Numbered from the stretch's first letter, positions 37,065 through 46,948 are shown. The stretch: 64,000 nt of DNA from Pseudomonas urmiensis (GCF_014268815.2 NZ_JABWRE020000001.1:3725001-3789000), one strand, 5' to 3'. The notes: a model not told the origin generated them from the letters alone. A program made the numbers and translations.

Positions 37065-38495
37065 TTATTCAGCCAGTTTGAAGGTGATGAAGCTGGCGCG
37101 CCCCTGACGCAGAACGCGCATGGACACCGAACGGTTCTTCGGCAGGCCCTTGGCGATCTCGGTGAACTCCTTGGCGTTGCTGATCGCCTGGTTGTTCAGG
37201 TGGCTGATGACGTCGCCCGGACGCAGACCGATCAGCGCCGCAGGGCCGTCCTGAACTTCCTTGATGAGCACACCACCCTTGAGCTCAAGCGATTTTTTCT
37301 GCTCGGCGGTCAGGTCAGTCACCGAGACGCCCAGACGGTTGCTGCTGCGCTCGGCGCCGCCTTGGGCACCGGTACCAATATCGGCGTCATCTTCCGGCAG
37401 TGCGCCGACGGTGACATCGAGGTTCTGCCGCTTGCCGTTGCGGATGATCTCAAGCTTGGCCTTGGCGCCGTCCTTGAGGCTGCCGACCAAGTGCGGCAGA
37501 TCGGCCGACATGACGATCGGCTGACCATTCATGCTGAGGATTACATCACCGACCTGCAGGCCACCTTTGGCAGCCGGGCCGTCTTCCAAAACCTGAGCGA
37601 CCAAGGCACCGGCTGGTTTGTCGAGGCCAAACGATTCTGCCAGGTCTTTGTTGACCTCCTGGATCACCACGCCGAGCCAGCCGCGGTTGACCTTGCCGTC
37701 TTTCTTCAGTTGGTTGGAGACATCCAGCGCCACGTCGATCGGGATAGCGAAGGACAGGCCCATGAAGCCCCCGGAGCGGGTGAAGATCTGCGAGTTGATG
37801 CCGACCACTTCGCCTTTCATGTTGAACAGCGGGCCACCGGAGTTACCTGGGTTGATCGCCACGTCAGTCTGGATGAACGGCACATAGGTGTCGTTAGGCA
37901 GGGTACGACCCTTGGCGCTGACGATCCCTTTGGTCACCGAATGATCGAAGCCAAACGGCGAACCGATGGCCAGCACCCACTCCCCGACCTTGAGCTTCTC
38001 GGAGTCGCCCAGCTTTACCGTTGGCAGGTTTTTGCCTTCGACCTTGAGCAGGGCCACGTCGGTGCGCGGATCGGTACCGACCAGCTTGGCCTGCAGCTCG
38101 CTGCGATCGGACAGGCGCACGATGATTTCGTCGGCGTCGGCCACGACATGGTTGTTGGTCAGCACGTAGCCATCACTGGAAATGATGAAGCCCGAGCCGA
38201 GCGACTGCGCTTCACGCTGGCGGTCGCCACGCGGCGAACGCGGCTGTTGCGGCATATTGCGCTCGAAGAACTCGCGGAACATCGGTGGCAGCCCTTCGAG
38301 ATCGGGCATGGTCCCGGCGGCGAGGCGGTCCGGCAGCTTCTGTTTGGTACTGATGTTGACCACGGCCGGCGAGGCCTGCTCCACCAGGGTAGTGAAGTCC
38401 GGCAGGGCTTCTTCGGCCTGAGCGCTGAGCACCTGACCGAGCATGAGCACGGCGGCGAACATCGACAGATAGGATTTCAAGCGTGGTATTGACAT
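37065..38495 (-). CDS. mucD: Periplasmic serine protease MucD (DegP-like)
   Basis: The 476-residue HtrA-family protease has a signal peptide ending in LSAQA (about residue 27), a trypsin-like domain with His 116 (TNNHVV), Asp 146 (TDVALLKV) and Ser 219 (NPGNSGGPLF), and two PDZ domains (about 260-360 and 385-470). It clears misfolded envelope proteins and thereby limits AlgU activation and alginate production in P. aeruginosa. The ATG at 38495 follows GGGAG; the longer frame is not used. It is separated from mucB by 173 bp with a hairpin and a possible promoter, and mucC is absent. Confidence 0.95.
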   Translation of the reverse strand: MSIPRLKSYLSMFAAVLMLGQVLSAQAEEALPDFTTLVEQASPAVVNISTKQKLPDRLAAGTMPDLEGLPPMFREFFERNMPQQPRSPRGDRQREAQSLGSGFIISSDGYVLTNNHVVADADEIIVRLSDRSELQAKLVGTDPRTDVALLKVEGKNLPTVKLGDSEKLKVGEWVLAIGSPFGFDHSVTKGIVSAKGRTLPNDTYVPFIQTDVAINPGNSGGPLFNMKGEVVGINSQIFTRSGGFMGLSFAIPIDVALDVSNQLKKDGKVNRGWLGVVIQEVNKDLAESFGLDKPAGALVAQVLEDGPAAKGGLQVGDVILSMNGQPIVMSADLPHLVGSLKDGAKAKLEIIRNGKRQNLDVTVGALPEDDADIGTGAQGGAERSSNRLGVSVTDLTAEQKKSLELKGGVLIKEVQDGPAALIGLRPGDVISHLNNQAISNAKEFTEIAKGLPKNRSVSMRVLRQGRASFITFKLAE

Positions 38496-38573
38496 ACGGC
38501 TCCCGTCACAACGAGCGTAGTTAGCAGTAAGACCCCTGCTGACGCAGGCAAGGCCAGACCTCAAGAAGTCTGA

Positions 38574-38602
38574 CCTATAGAAAATTTACGAGGGGATTGC
38601 AA
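38574..38602 (-). promoter_or_regulatory. Possible promoter for mucD
   Basis: On the minus strand TTGCAA, a 17-base spacer and TATAGG lie about 80 bases before the mucD start, downstream of the mucB hairpin. The match to a housekeeping promoter is moderate. Confidence 0.35.
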
Positions 38603-38620
38603 ATGACAATGCTTTAATTT

Positions 38621-38653
38621 CATTTCAGCCCCGTGTTTTCGGGGCTGATGAAA
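38621..38653 (-). terminator. Hairpin after mucB
   Basis: CATTTCAGCCCC and GGGGCTGATGAAA form a stem with one bulge, 16 bases after the mucB stop codon. The T-run is weak, so partial termination is likely. Confidence 0.6.
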
Positions 38654-38668
38654 GGGCGCTGAAGGTCA

Positions 38669-39631
38669 TTACTGACGCGCCTGAGCATCCTGCGCCCGCA
38701 TGGACAATGCCACACGTTCGGCGGTACCCAAAGGAATCTCTCCAACCACGGTCACCATGACTTTGCCATTGGGCGTGTTGAGTTGGCGCGAAACGGCCAC
38801 GGTTGGGCCTAACTGGGTTCGAATATCGTTGCCCGAGCTGCCCTTGACCGGCTCCAGGAACACAGAGAAGCGCGCCAGACCGTCGTCATACATCAAGCTG
38901 CTGACCGTACTGTTGCGCGAAGCGTCGCGCCGGCTGGAGCTGTTGATCAGCTCGAAGCCTGGCGGCAGCCAGTCTGAGCGCCAAGCCGCCGTAGAACCGC
39001 CAGACGCCGAGGCAACTGACTGGACAGGCTTGCACGAGGCACTGGCATGCAGCTCTTGATCGCTTGGGGCGGTGGTATCCAAACGGGTCATCTGGAAGCG
39101 CTCGAGCAACTGGCCCTTGTCGTTGAGCATCAACGAGCGCAGGGGCAATCCAGTCTCACGGTCCAGATGTAATTCGAAGGCGTAACGATGCTGGTCGCGG
39201 GGAGTAAGCGTGACAATCACCGCATCGCGATCAGCGACCCGGGATTTACCCGCAACCCTCAAGTCGTACCAGCTCATCAGCTTGAGCGGATCGAGCATGC
39301 GCGGCGCAGAGTCAGGTGGCGTTGCCACCCCGCTGGCCAGAGCCCCGCTAACGCACTGCACCTTGCCATCGACGCGCACGATTTCCTGGGCCGCGCCATC
39401 GAGCTGCAACAGCCGCTCGCTGACCGTGCCATTGTGCACACGGTGCCAGATATCGTGGGAAGAGAAGCTGCCGTTACGTTCGTAAACGAAGGAACCCTGG
39501 TAACTCTGTACTTGCTCGGCTCGTGCCAGCTTGTTCAACCACTCACTCGCCTCAGGCGAGGAGTTGGCTGCCAACGCTGGCACCGTCATGCAGCTGCCTA
39601 GTAGCAGCGACAGGAGAGGTAGCGCGCGCAT
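38669..39631 (-). CDS. mucB: MucB (RseB-like) periplasmic regulator of AlgU
   Basis: The 320-residue protein has a signal peptide ending in VPALA (about residue 21) and the two-domain RseB fold, starting SPEASEWLNKLARAEQVQSY and QGSFVYERNG. It binds the periplasmic part of MucA and protects it from AlgW cleavage until mislocalised lipopolysaccharide or other signals displace it. The stop of mucA is 11 bases upstream. The next gene in P. aeruginosa would be mucC; here none is present. Confidence 0.94.
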   Translation of the reverse strand: MRALPLLSLLLGSCMTVPALAANSSPEASEWLNKLARAEQVQSYQGSFVYERNGSFSSHDIWHRVHNGTVSERLLQLDGAAQEIVRVDGKVQCVSGALASGVATPPDSAPRMLDPLKLMSWYDLRVAGKSRVADRDAVIVTLTPRDQHRYAFELHLDRETGLPLRSLMLNDKGQLLERFQMTRLDTTAPSDQELHASASCKPVQSVASASGGSTAAWRSDWLPPGFELINSSSRRDASRNSTVSSLMYDDGLARFSVFLEPVKGSSGNDIRTQLGPTVAVSRQLNTPNGKVMVTVVGEIPLGTAERVALSMRAQDAQARQ

Positions 39632-39642
39632 GATCCTCCTTA

Positions 39643-40233
39643 CTAGCGGTTTTCCAGGCTGGCAGCGCGGGCGTATGGCAGAGCGGTTTCAGTGCCCTTG
39701 AGCGCAGATTCCTGGGCGTGCTGACGCAGGTAGCCTGGCAGACGCTGATCCCAGCCGGCCTGGTTCTGCAGCACACCATTGGCCATTGGCCCGGTCGGTT
39801 GCTCACTGCTTTCACTATAGCCTGCCAATACAGCTGGGCCTTGTGTTTGCGGCATGCTCAGACCTTGCTGTGCCGGTTGCTGGGCAGCCAGTTCGCTACC
39901 GGTGATTTCATCTTGGTTGTACAGGCGTACACCTGCCAGCACCGCAACGGTCACCGAGGCAGCTACAGCCAGACGGCCGATGCTACGCCATGGGCCCTGC
40001 TTGACCTTGGCCGGCACGGCTTCATCAGCCAGTGCTGCAGACACCGCCGAGGCGATATCCAGCTTAGGCAGCAGCAGTTCCTTGTGCATCGCTGCGCGGG
40101 CAACCTGGTAACGCGACCAGGTGGCACGGGTGTCTGCGTCATCGACGGCGCTGAGCACCCGACGCAATTCCAGTTCGTCCGCTTCGTTATCCATCACCGC
40201 GGACAGCGATTCCTGCAAAGCTTCACGACTCAT
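39643..40233 (-). CDS. mucA: Anti-sigma factor MucA
   Basis: The 196-residue inner-membrane protein binds AlgU through its cytoplasmic N-terminus (MSREALQESLSAVMDNEADE and ELRRVL) and crosses the membrane once (about 86-104, IGRLAVAASVTVAVLAGVRL). Its periplasmic part is the target of regulated proteolysis by AlgW and MucP in P. aeruginosa. It looks intact, with no frameshift of the mucA22 kind. The ATG at 40233 is chosen by homology; the open frame upstream overlaps algU. Confidence 0.95.
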   Translation of the reverse strand: MSREALQESLSAVMDNEADELELRRVLSAVDDADTRATWSRYQVARAAMHKELLLPKLDIASAVSAALADEAVPAKVKQGPWRSIGRLAVAASVTVAVLAGVRLYNQDEITGSELAAQQPAQQGLSMPQTQGPAVLAGYSESSEQPTGPMANGVLQNQAGWDQRLPGYLRQHAQESALKGTETALPYARAASLENR

Positions 40234-40264
40234 GGCGGTTCCTCTCTTGGCTGTCGCCGCTGTC

Positions 40265-40846
40265 TCAGGATTCCTGCAACAACGGCTGCAGGGCTTTATC
40301 AATGGCCTCCCGAGCGCGGAAGATTCGAGAGCGCACGGTACCCACCGGACATTGCATGACGCTCGCAATGTCCTCGTAACTCAGACCATCAAATTCACGC
40401 AAAGTTAGAGCAGTGCGTAGATCTTCTGGCAGTTGCTGGATGGTGCGATGGACGGTGCCTTCGATTTCATCCCGCAACAACGAGCGCTCTGGGGACTCGA
40501 GATCCTTGAGACCATGATCGCCGTCGTAAAACTCCGCATCCTCGGAGCTCACATCGCTGTCTGGGGGCCGTCTACCACGGGACACCAGATAGTTTTTCGC
40601 CGTATTGATGGCGATGCGGTACAGCCAGGTATAAAACGCACTGTCTCCGCGGAAATTTCCAAGCGCTCGGTACGCCTTGATAAAGGCTTCCTGCGCTACA
40701 TCCTGGGCTTCATGGGTGTCGTGTACGAAACGCACGATCAACCCGAGAATCTTGTGCTGATACTTCAGCACCAACAGATCGAACGCTCGCCTGTCGCCGC
40801 GCTGTACGCGCTCAACAAGCTGCTGATCCTCTTCCTGGGTTAGCAT
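40265..40846 (-). CDS. algU: RNA polymerase sigma factor AlgU (RpoE, sigma-22)
   Basis: The 193-residue extracytoplasmic-function sigma factor has region 2 (QHKILGLIVRFVHDTHEAQD and AFIKAYRALGNFRGDSAFYT) and region 4 (LPEDLRTALTLREFDGLSYE, then GTVRSRIFRAREAI). It controls envelope stress, alginate and its own operon. The ATG at 40846 follows GAGGAG by five bases; a GTG two codons upstream is less likely. Two sigma-22-type promoters are seen upstream, showing autoregulation. It heads algU-mucA-mucB. Confidence 0.97.
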   Translation of the reverse strand: MLTQEEDQQLVERVQRGDRRAFDLLVLKYQHKILGLIVRFVHDTHEAQDVAQEAFIKAYRALGNFRGDSAFYTWLYRIAINTAKNYLVSRGRRPPDSDVSSEDAEFYDGDHGLKDLESPERSLLRDEIEGTVHRTIQQLPEDLRTALTLREFDGLSYEDIASVMQCPVGTVRSRIFRAREAIDKALQPLLQES

Positions 40847-40905
40847 GAACACTCCTCAGTGAACTCGAAGGAGCGTTGCCACAGCCATCGTTCAGGCTTG
40901 CAACC

Positions 40906-40932
40906 ATAGACTCGGGCTTTGCGCAAAAGTTC
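40906..40932 (-). promoter_or_regulatory. AlgU-dependent promoter proximal to algU
   Basis: On the minus strand GAACTT, a 16-base spacer and TCTAT match the sigma-22 consensus GAACTT-N16/17-TCTRA. It lies 60 bases before the algU start and closely resembles the autoregulated promoter of P. aeruginosa algU. Confidence 0.85.
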
Positions 40933-41100
40933 TCCCCTCCAAGCAAGTTTCCTGCGGCCTCTGGTCGGCTCGCACGAAAAACACACAGCGCGGTCACGGC
41001 CGGCTGCGTCGATAATCGGGTCTCGAATACGCAGGTGTCAGCCCGGATCGAGCTACCGCCCTGCGTCGCCTTGGCATTTGTGGCGTATGGGCAGCCTTCA

Positions 41101-41128
41101 TAGGATTTCCCGGCATGTCGGAAAGTTC
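41101..41128 (-). promoter_or_regulatory. Second AlgU-type promoter, distal
   Basis: On the minus strand GAACTT, a 17-base spacer and TCCTA lie about 255 bases before the algU start. The -35 is perfect and the -10 is weaker. The 437-bp gap 40847-41283 between divergent algU and nadB holds no gene; the nadB promoter should lie near 41210-41270 but I cannot fix it. Confidence 0.55.
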
Positions 41129-41283
41129 CCACGAAGATCACCATCGCTACGCAAGCGCCATTGGAAATCAGGCGCCTGGGGCTGCTATAAAGGCAACCCG
41201 GCTATGTTTCACGATAGTTTCACAATGCCATCTGCGCATGACTATTGTGCCGTTCCCCTACCCCAGATTACTAGTGTCCCGAC

Positions 41284-42888
41284 ATGAGCCAACAATTCCA
41301 ACATGATGTCCTGGTGATCGGCAGTGGTGCAGCTGGCCTGAGCCTGGCCCTCAACCTTCCCAGCCACCTGCGCATTGCCATCTTGAGCAAGGGCGACCTG
41401 GCCAATGGCTCGACGTTCTGGGCTCAGGGTGGGGTCGCAGCGGTGCTGGACGACACCGATACCGTGCAATCGCATGTCGAGGACACGCTCAATGCCGGCG
41501 GCGGCCTGTGCAACGAAGACGCCGTGCGCTTCACCGTCGAGCACAGCCGCGAAGCCATCGAGTGGCTGATCGAGCAAGGCGTGCCTTTCACCCGCGACGA
41601 GCATGCCAGCGTCGACGACGGCGGTTTCGAGTTTCACCTGACCCGCGAAGGCGGTCATAGCCACCGACGCATCATCCATGCCGCCGACGCCACTGGCGCG
41701 GCAATCTTCACCACCCTGCTGGAACAAGCCCGCAAGCGCTCGAACATTGCCTTGCTGGAACAGCGGGTGGCGGTCGACCTGATCACCGAACGGCGCCTGG
41801 GCCTGGATGGCCAACGCTGCCTGGGTGCCTACGTGCTTGACCGCAATACCGGCGAGGTCGACACCTTTGGCGCACGCTTCACGGTGCTGGCCACGGGCGG
41901 CGCAGCCAAGGTCTATCTGTATACCAGCAATCCCGACGGTGCCTGCGGCGATGGCATCGCCATGGCCTGGCGCGCCGGCTGTCGGGTGGCCAACCTTGAG
42001 TTCAACCAGTTTCATCCGACCTGCCTGTACCACCCACAGGCCAAGAGCTTCCTGGTAACCGAGGCCCTGCGCGGAGAAGGCGCCCTGCTGCGACTGCCCA
42101 ATGGCGAACGCTTCATGCCGCGCTTTGACCCGCGTGAAGAGCTGGCCCCACGCGATATCGTCGCCCGCGCGATCGACCACGAGATGAAGCGCCTGGGCGT
42201 GGATTGCGTCTATCTGGACATCACCCACAAGCCGGCTGATTTCATCAAGAGCCACTTCCCCACAGTCTATGAGCGCTGCCTGACCTTCGGCATCGACATT
42301 ACCCGCCAGCCCATCCCAGTGGTGCCGGCCGCCCATTACACCTGCGGCGGGGTCATGGTCGATGATCGCGGTCATACCGATGTGCCGGGCCTGTACGCCA
42401 TTGGCGAGACCAGCTTTACCGGCCTGCACGGCGCCAACCGCATGGCCAGCAACTCGCTGTTGGAGTGCTTTGTCTATGGTCGCTCGGCTGCGGCAGACAT
42501 CGAGGCGCATCTTGAGCAGATCAGCATGCCGACCGCCCTGCCCTGCTGGGATGCCAGCCAGGTCACCGACTCGGACGAAGATGTGATCATTGCCCACAAC
42601 TGGGACGAGCTGCGCCGGTTCATGTGGGACTATGTGGGGATCGTGCGCACCAACAAGCGCCTACAGCGGGCGGAGCACCGGGTGCGGTTGCTGCTCGATG
42701 AGATCGATGAGTTCTACAGCAACTACAAGGTCAGCCGCGATTTGATCGAGTTGCGCAACCTGGCACAAGTTGCGGAGCTGATGATTCGTTCGGCCATGCA
42801 GCGCAAGGAAAGCCGGGGATTGCATTACACCCTGGACTATCCAGGAATGCTGCCTGAAGCGCGTGACACTGTTCTGGACCCACGCTGA
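41284..42888 (+). CDS. nadB: L-aspartate oxidase
   Basis: The 534-residue flavoprotein oxidises L-aspartate to iminoaspartate, the first step of NAD synthesis. It has the FAD-binding [15 protein letters not shown] (about 9-23), [13 protein letters not shown], the substrate region [16 protein letters not shown] and the C-terminal [20 protein letters not shown]. It is divergent from algU and monocistronic, as in P. aeruginosa. Confidence 0.96.
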   Translation: MSQQFQHDVLVIGSGAAGLSLALNLPSHLRIAILSKGDLANGSTFWAQGGVAAVLDDTDTVQSHVEDTLNAGGGLCNEDAVRFTVEHSREAIEWLIEQGVPFTRDEHASVDDGGFEFHLTREGGHSHRRIIHAADATGAAIFTTLLEQARKRSNIALLEQRVAVDLITERRLGLDGQRCLGAYVLDRNTGEVDTFGARFTVLATGGAAKVYLYTSNPDGACGDGIAMAWRAGCRVANLEFNQFHPTCLYHPQAKSFLVTEALRGEGALLRLPNGERFMPRFDPREELAPRDIVARAIDHEMKRLGVDCVYLDITHKPADFIKSHFPTVYERCLTFGIDITRQPIPVVPAAHYTCGGVMVDDRGHTDVPGLYAIGETSFTGLHGANRMASNSLLECFVYGRSAAADIEAHLEQISMPTALPCWDASQVTDSDEDVIIAHNWDELRRFMWDYVGIVRTNKRLQRAEHRVRLLLDEIDEFYSNYKVSRDLIELRNLAQVAELMIRSAMQRKESRGLHYTLDYPGMLPEARDTVLDPR

Positions 42889-42904
42889 AGCAAGACACGC
42901 CACG

Positions 42905-43363
42905 TTATCTGCTGGCTATCGGCGCCCAACGTCTGCGGCTGAACTTCAGCCGCAGGCGTAAGCGCCGATGCTGATCCACCCCCAGCGCGTCTTTGGGGAT
43001 GCACTGACTTTGACTGATACGCCGTCCTTCGCGCACGAAACGCAACACCACTAGGCGCGGCAAGGCAATACTGTCAGGCAGTAACCGCACAGGCTGCCAG
43101 CCATGAGCACGGCTGAACAGCCGCCAACCCTGCGGATCGCGGCGTAGACCGGTGATGGCCTCGGGGTGCGTCAGAAGAATTCGCCGGGGAATGGCCCAAC
43201 GAGCGTGGGCAATGCCGATCAACAAAACCACTATTGTCAGCCACCAGGGCAGCGCACTCAGCCAGAGGGCCATGAGCGCCAGCGCCTGACATGCCAGATA
43301 CGCCGTCAGCAACAGGCGCGAGCCCTGCCAACGGCATTCGAAGTGTTCACTTGGGCTGGACAC
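42905..43363 (-). CDS. YgfX-like membrane protein
   Basis: The 152-residue protein has two membrane helices (about 14-45, [18 protein letters not shown] and [15 protein letters not shown]) followed by a basic C-terminal part. Position directly after sdhE and size fit YgfX (CptA), which in enterobacteria is encoded with SdhE/CptB; the partner role of YgfX is debated. The start is a GTG at 43363, overlapping sdhE by 17 bp; the sequence gives no strong ribosome-binding site, so coupling is likely. Confidence 0.75.
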   Translation of the reverse strand: MSSPSEHFECRWQGSRLLLTAYLACQALALMALWLSALPWWLTIVVLLIGIAHARWAIPRRILLTHPEAITGLRRDPQGWRLFSRAHGWQPVRLLPDSIALPRLVVLRFVREGRRISQSQCIPKDALGVDQHRRLRLRLKFSRRRWAPIASR

Positions 43364-43601
43364 GGTCCAAGATGATGCGAACCATGCGTTGCAGCTCTGG
43401 ATCTTCCGATTCGGTGCGCTCCATGAACCAGCCGAACATGTCCTGATCTTCGCAGGAGAGCAGGCGAACATACAGCTCGCGGTCCACTTCGCTCAGCGTG
43501 GGATAGACCTCCTGGGTGAATGGCACCAGCAGCACGTCCAGTTCCAGCATGCCGCGGCGGCTGTGCCAGAAAAGCCGGTTGAGTTCAGTTTGTTCGACCA
43601 T
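43347..43601 (-). CDS. sdhE: SdhE, FAD assembly factor for succinate dehydrogenase
   Basis: The 84-residue protein contains the family motif RRGMLELD (RGxxE, about 15-22) needed for covalent flavin attachment to SdhA, and [20 protein letters not shown] near the end. It was earlier described as antitoxin CptB, a role that is now doubted. The ATG at 43601 follows GAGGGCCCC. It overlaps ygfX. Confidence 0.92.
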   Translation of the reverse strand: MVEQTELNRLFWHSRRGMLELDVLLVPFTQEVYPTLSEVDRELYVRLLSCEDQDMFGWFMERTESEDPELQRMVRIILDRVQPK

Positions 43602-43734
43602 GGGGCCCTCCTCGAATGGCCGGCCAGTATACAGCGCGGCGAAGCCAGCGGCACAAGGCGTTGGTCTAGTCACCTACCTATTTTGTTACCGGCGTTCTAT
43701 GATGGCCGCCAGTCTTTAGTAACCGCGATGACCC

Positions 43735-44676
43735 ATGGCCGACTCTGCTTTCTTCTGCCCCCTGTCCCACGAGGGCATTCTCGCCGTCCGCGGCTCCGAC
43801 GCGGGCAAATTCCTGCAAGGCCAATTGACCTGCAACCTCAACTACCTGAGCCAGGAGCAATCGAGCCTTGGCGCTCGGTGCATGGTCAAGGGCCGCATGC
43901 AGTCGAGCTTCCGCATCCTGCCCGAGGGCAACGGCTTTTTGCTGGCGATGGCCAGCGGCCTGCTCGAGGCGCAGCTTGCTGACTTGAAAAAGTACGCGGT
44001 GTTCTCCAAGGCCAGCCTGACCGACGAAAGCGCGGCCTGGGTTCGCTTTGGTCTTGAACAAGGCGACGCGGCCCTGCACGCCTTGGGTCTGGCAGCGCCT
44101 GGCGATGCTGGCGCTACCATTCGTCATGAGGGCTTGATCGCTGTTGCTGTCTCGCCTGGACGTGTGGAGCTCTGGGCTCCTGCCGAACAAGCCGCCGCCG
44201 TGCGCGAACGACTCGCCGCCAGCTTGCCCGAAGGCAGCCTCAACGATTGGCTGCTGGGCCAGATCCGCGCCGGTATCGGCCAGGTGATGGAGCAGACCCG
44301 CGAGCTGTTCATCCCGCAGATGATCAACCTGCAGGCTGTCGGCGGCGTGAGCTTCAAGAAAGGCTGCTACACCGGCCAGGAAATCGTCGCCCGCATGCAG
44401 TACCTGGGCAAGCTCAAGCGCCGCCAGTATCGCCTGGCCCTGGCCCAGGATGAGATCCCTGCGCCCGGCACCGAAGTGTTTTCGCCCACTCACAGCTCCT
44501 CGGTCGGCGAAGTGGTGATTGCCGCCCACGCCCACGCTGGTTGCGAACTGCTGGCAGTGCTGACCGCCGATTCGGTAGAGGACGACAACCTGCACCTGGG
44601 CAGCCCAGAAGGCCCACGCCTGACCCTGCTGAGCCTGCCTTACGAACTGGACCGCGACCGGGAAATCCAACGCTGA
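43735..44676 (+). CDS. ygfZ: YgfZ, folate-binding Fe-S cluster maintenance protein
   Basis: The 313-residue protein is related to glycine cleavage T-protein and has the strictly conserved KGCYTGQE motif near residues 205-212, with the Cys needed for function in E. coli. It takes part in assembly or repair of some Fe-S enzymes such as MiaB. It is divergent from sdhE-ygfX, an arrangement common in proteobacteria. Confidence 0.93.
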   Translation: MADSAFFCPLSHEGILAVRGSDAGKFLQGQLTCNLNYLSQEQSSLGARCMVKGRMQSSFRILPEGNGFLLAMASGLLEAQLADLKKYAVFSKASLTDESAAWVRFGLEQGDAALHALGLAAPGDAGATIRHEGLIAVAVSPGRVELWAPAEQAAAVRERLAASLPEGSLNDWLLGQIRAGIGQVMEQTRELFIPQMINLQAVGGVSFKKGCYTGQEIVARMQYLGKLKRRQYRLALAQDEIPAPGTEVFSPTHSSSVGEVVIAAHAHAGCELLAVLTADSVEDDNLHLGSPEGPRLTLLSLPYELDRDREIQR

Positions 44677-44727
44677 CCAGCCCGCCCCGCCCACAAGCGG
44701 GGCCGCCCCATTGCGGTAGAGAAATCC

Positions 44728-45534
44728 ATGAACAAGCTGGCCGAGATGGTTCAAGCGCAGTTGCTCGCAGCCATCGACAACGATGACCTGGTCTTGCCGA
44801 CCCTGCCGGAAGTCGCCCTGAGCATCCGCGAGGCCGCCGAGGACAGCGAAATCAGCGTGGCCGCGTTGAGCAAGGTGATCGGCCGCGACGCCGCGCTGTC
44901 GGCGCGCCTGATCAAGGTGGTCAACAGCCCCCTGTTGCGCGCCGCCGTCGAGGTCACCGACCTGCACACCGCGATTACCCGCCTGGGCATCAACTACAGC
45001 TGCAACCTGGCCATTGGCCTGGTGATCGAGCAGATCTTCCATGCCCGCTCACCGGCGGTGGAACAGAAGCTGCGTGATATCTGGGCCAATAGCCTGGAAG
45101 TGGCAGGCATCAGCTATGAGCTGAGTCGGCGCTACACCCAGCTCAAGCCTGACCAGGCCACCCTTGGCGGCTTAGTGCATCAGATCGGCGCATTGCCGGT
45201 ATTGATCTACGCCGAAGAGCACAATGAGCTGTTGTCGGACCCGGTCTGCCTGCATTACGTGATCGAGCAGATTCAACCCGCCTTGGGCGACAAGATTCTC
45301 AGCGCCTGGGAGTTTCCCGAGCAGTTGGTCAAGCTGCCGAGCGAAGTTCAGGACCTGGACCGGCGCACGGACAAGGTCGACTACATCGACATCGTGCAGA
45401 TCGCCCGCTGCCTGAGCCAACGCGGCCGCAGCCGCCCCCTGGCCGCCCTGCCCGCTTATCGGCACCTGGGACTGCCTTATGGGACCGAGCTGGATGTGGC
45501 GGATCTGCTTGAGGCGCGGAGTATGTTGCGCTAA
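44728..45534 (+). CDS. HDOD-domain signalling protein
   Basis: The 268-residue protein consists mainly of an HDOD domain (about 15-215): LPTLPEVALSIREAAEDSEI, VIGRDAALSARLIKVVNSPL and AITRLGINYSCNLAI. HDOD proteins lack nucleotide phosphodiesterase residues and are linked to signalling, motility or DNA damage responses; the role here is unknown. It starts 51 bp after ygfZ with no terminator between, so the two may be cotranscribed. Confidence 0.85.
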   Translation: MNKLAEMVQAQLLAAIDNDDLVLPTLPEVALSIREAAEDSEISVAALSKVIGRDAALSARLIKVVNSPLLRAAVEVTDLHTAITRLGINYSCNLAIGLVIEQIFHARSPAVEQKLRDIWANSLEVAGISYELSRRYTQLKPDQATLGGLVHQIGALPVLIYAEEHNELLSDPVCLHYVIEQIQPALGDKILSAWEFPEQLVKLPSEVQDLDRRTDKVDYIDIVQIARCLSQRGRSRPLAALPAYRHLGLPYGTELDVADLLEARSMLR

Positions 45535-45568
45535 CGCCGCAGAGTTGGCTCGTGGGAGCGTGTCGCAT

Positions 45569-46948
45569 CTAGTCGGCGATGAAGCTCACCCGCACCTTCA
45601 AGCCGCCATTCTGGCCATCGTGCAAACTGATCTGCGCCAAATGCGCACGGCAGATCTCGCCAACGATCGCCAAGCCCAGGCCACTGCCCTGCGCGCTGCG
45701 CCGATAGAAGCGCTCAAACACCCGCTCGCGCTCGTCCTCGGGAATCCCCGGGCCATCGTCTTCGACTTCAAGAACCGCCGGCGCCAGCACCCGCAGGATC
45801 ACGTTGCCACCTGCAGGTGTATGGGCCAGGGCGTTGTCGACCAGATTGCTCAACAGTTCGTTGAGCAGGGTTGGCTCACCCCTGAGCCACACAGGCGACT
45901 CGGCCTCCAGCGCCAGAGACACACCCCGGGCATGGGCCAGCGGCGCCATGGCCATACCCAAGTCGCGCGCCAACTGACTCAGGTCCAAGCGCTGGGCACC
46001 GCCCTCGGCAATCGCCCGCGCGCCATTCTCCACCCGCGCCAGGGATAACAACTGGTTGGCCAAGTGGGTCAGCCGGTCAGTGCCTTGTGCGGCAGACTCC
46101 AGGGTCTGGCGCCATTCCTGCGGCTCGTGCGAGCGCAGACCCAATTCGACCCGCGCCTTGAGCGCCGCCAAGGGCGTTCGCAACTCATGGGCGGCATCGG
46201 CGATAAATTGTGCCTGACGTTCGAACTGGCCGCGCAGACGCTCGGTAAAGTGGTTGAGCGCCCGCACCAGCGGACCTAGCTCGCGCTGCACCTGGACCAC
46301 CGGCAACGCTCGCAGGTCATCAGGCTGACGTTCTTCCACCGCCGTGCGCAAGCGCTCCAGCGGGCGCAGCGCGGCGCTGATGGCAAACCAGACCATCACC
46401 AATGCCCCCAGCGCCAGCATCCCCAGGCGCAGCAGGGTGTCGGCCATCAACCCGCGCGCCATGCTCACCCGCGCCTCTTCGGTCTCGGCCACCCGAATCT
46501 CGGCCATGCCATTCATGTTCGGCTCGCTGACCGGCTTGAGCAAACTGACCACGCGCACGTCCTGGCCCAGATAGGTGGCGTTGTAGAAGCGCGCCAGGGC
46601 TGGATAGTCGTCCGTGCGTGGCGTACCGGGTGGCGGTGGCGGCAGGTTCTCGTAACCGGAGATCAGCCGCTGGTGAATATCCAACACTTGGTAGTAGATG
46701 CGTCCGGCGCTGTCGTAGGCGAAGGTGTCCAATGCCACGTAGGGCACATCAGCGCTCAAGGTGCCGTCACGCTGCGACAGGCCCGCGGCAATGGTCCGCG
46801 CCGAGGCCAGCAAGGTTCGGTCATAGGCGGTGTCGGCGGCCTCGCGACCGTTCCAGTAGGCGCTCAGGCCGCTGGCCAGCATCAGCACCACCAGCAACAA
46901 CGCCAGGTTGGCCAGCAGGCGTCCGCGCAGGCTGGTGCTGTCACGCAT
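45569..46948 (-). CDS. tctE: Sensor histidine kinase TctE
   Basis: The 459-residue kinase has a membrane segment at about 12-32, a periplasmic domain with NATYLGQDVRVVSLLKPV as in TctE, a second membrane helix (about 160-185), the H-box [20 protein letters not shown] and the ATP-binding NLVDNALAHTPAGG and GSGLGLAIVGEI. It should sense tricarboxylates such as citrate. The ATG at 46948 overlaps tctD by 8 bp. The pair is divergent from the uptake genes. Confidence 0.9.
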   Translation of the reverse strand: MRDSTSLRGRLLANLALLLVVLMLASGLSAYWNGREAADTAYDRTLLASARTIAAGLSQRDGTLSADVPYVALDTFAYDSAGRIYYQVLDIHQRLISGYENLPPPPPGTPRTDDYPALARFYNATYLGQDVRVVSLLKPVSEPNMNGMAEIRVAETEEARVSMARGLMADTLLRLGMLALGALVMVWFAISAALRPLERLRTAVEERQPDDLRALPVVQVQRELGPLVRALNHFTERLRGQFERQAQFIADAAHELRTPLAALKARVELGLRSHEPQEWRQTLESAAQGTDRLTHLANQLLSLARVENGARAIAEGGAQRLDLSQLARDLGMAMAPLAHARGVSLALEAESPVWLRGEPTLLNELLSNLVDNALAHTPAGGNVILRVLAPAVLEVEDDGPGIPEDERERVFERFYRRSAQGSGLGLAIVGEICRAHLAQISLHDGQNGGLKVRVSFIAD

